A DNA stretch of 5,001 nucleotides from Sedimentibacter sp. (GTDB lineage Bacteria; Bacillota; Clostridia; Tissierellales; Sedimentibacteraceae): assembly GCA_029256005.1 (NCBI GenBank), contig JAQSYS010000171.1, forward strand, positions 1-5,001, in the 5' to 3' direction. The position numbers and the translations under genes are program-made. This document shows positions 4,621 to 5,001 of the stretch, one piece after another. Each line of letters opens with the position of its first letter. The stretch's first letter is position 1. The notes beneath the pieces were generated by a model. That model searched no databases and had not been told where the DNA came from. It saw only the letters and a program-made list of their open reading frames with translations.

Positions 4621-5001
4621 CTAGGCAATATTGATTTTTCCTTTCACTTCTTCAAATTCCATCATTTTTTCTAGAGAAAGCATTACTCCAAGTTTAGCAT
4701 GGTCGTAGAACAAACCTCCTTGGATATATGCAATATATGGTGGTCTCATTGGAGCATCAGCACTTAGCTCAATTGATGAACCTGATACAAAAGCACCAGA
4801 TGCCATAATTACCTGGTTTGCGTAGCCGGGCATATCCCATGGAACAGGAGATACATGAGCATCAACAGGTGATGCAGCTTGTATTGCTTCACACATTTTT
4901 ATTACCATATCTTTGTTGTTAAATTGAATCGCTTGTATTATGTCACTTCTTTTATCTTCCAACGTAGGAGTAATTTCAAAGCCTAGAGAACTGAAAACAC
5001 C
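4621..5001 (-). CDS. Methionine gamma-lyase / YnbB family PLP enzyme, C-terminal part
   Basis: The last 126 codons of a gene whose start lies beyond base 5001; the frame is open to the window edge, beginning GVFSSLGFEITP. It resembles the C-terminus of the YnbB family, called 'methionine gamma-lyase family' or 'aluminium resistance' protein. These are fold-type I pyridoxal-phosphate enzymes related to cystathionine lyases, and their real substrate is not settled. Supporting motifs are DIIQAIQF, ASPVDAHVSPVPWDMPGY, VIMASGAFVSGSSIELSADAP, RPPYIAYIQGGL and the closing helix LGVMLSLEKMM. The PLP-binding lysine would be outside the window, so catalysis cannot be checked. The in-frame TTG at 4962 is internal, not the start: the homologous region continues upstream of it. 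The gene stops 38 bases from the shared terminator. In many Clostridia a gene of this family lies near lexA and hfq (from memory), which fits. Confidence 0.85.
   Translation of the reverse strand, partial: GVFSSLGFEITPTLEDKRSDIIQAIQFNNKDMVIKMCEAIQAASPVDAHVSPVPWDMPGYANQVIMASGAFVSGSSIELSADAPMRPPYIAYIQGGLFYDHAKLGVMLSLEKMMEFEEVKGKINIA

Noticed and set aside
4621..4962. Complete 113-residue gene starting at TTG 4962
   Set aside because: The frame stays open to the window edge and the residues upstream continue the YnbB-family C-terminal sequence, so this is a gene cut by the window, not a small gene.

Overview
The window is AT-rich DNA with strong Gram-positive Shine-Dalgarno sites, intrinsic terminators and Bacillus/Clostridium-type LexA boxes (GAAC-N4-GTTC). 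The protein set (LexA, a YneA-like LysM protein divergent from it, a YnbB-like PLP enzyme convergent with it, a short MutS2-like ATPase and a Xer-type recombinase) points to a bacterium of the class Clostridia (Firmicutes). The species cannot be named from the sequence. I see no insertion sequence, CRISPR array, rRNA or tRNA.

Layout, left to right. A near-consensus promoter drives a 323-residue tyrosine recombinase with all catalytic residues (180-1151, +). A hairpin terminator separates it from a convergent MutS2-family ATPase of 632 residues (1190-3088, -), which lacks the long coiled coil and the C-terminal Smr nuclease of standard MutS2. Upstream of that gene lies a 359-base region without a long gene (3089-3447). 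On the minus strand it holds a perfect-consensus sigma-A promoter, an 8-codon leader ORF with its own ribosome site, a multi-stem RNA, an intrinsic terminator and a perfect palindrome just before the Shine-Dalgarno of the mutS2-like gene. This has the layout of a transcription attenuator.

Next come the yneA-like gene (3448-3762, -) and lexA (3905-4528, +), divergent from a 142-base region. That region contains two strong promoters and three LexA-box-like palindromes, each placed where bound LexA should block one of the promoters. A terminator hairpin closes lexA on one side and, on the other, the convergent end of a methionine gamma-lyase/YnbB-family gene that runs out of the window (4621-5001, -).

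Working together: LexA should repress itself and the YneA-like division inhibitor, and self-cleavage after DNA damage should release both. No clear terminator is visible between yneA and the mutS2-like leader, so SOS-induced transcripts could reach the leader terminator. The MutS2-like ATPase could therefore be controlled both by its own attenuated promoter and, weakly, by the SOS response. That link is inference. The most interesting item is the leader of the mutS2-like gene, because full-length MutS2 of Bacillus is known to act on collided ribosomes and a short leader ORF followed by a terminator is a common way to sense stalled translation.
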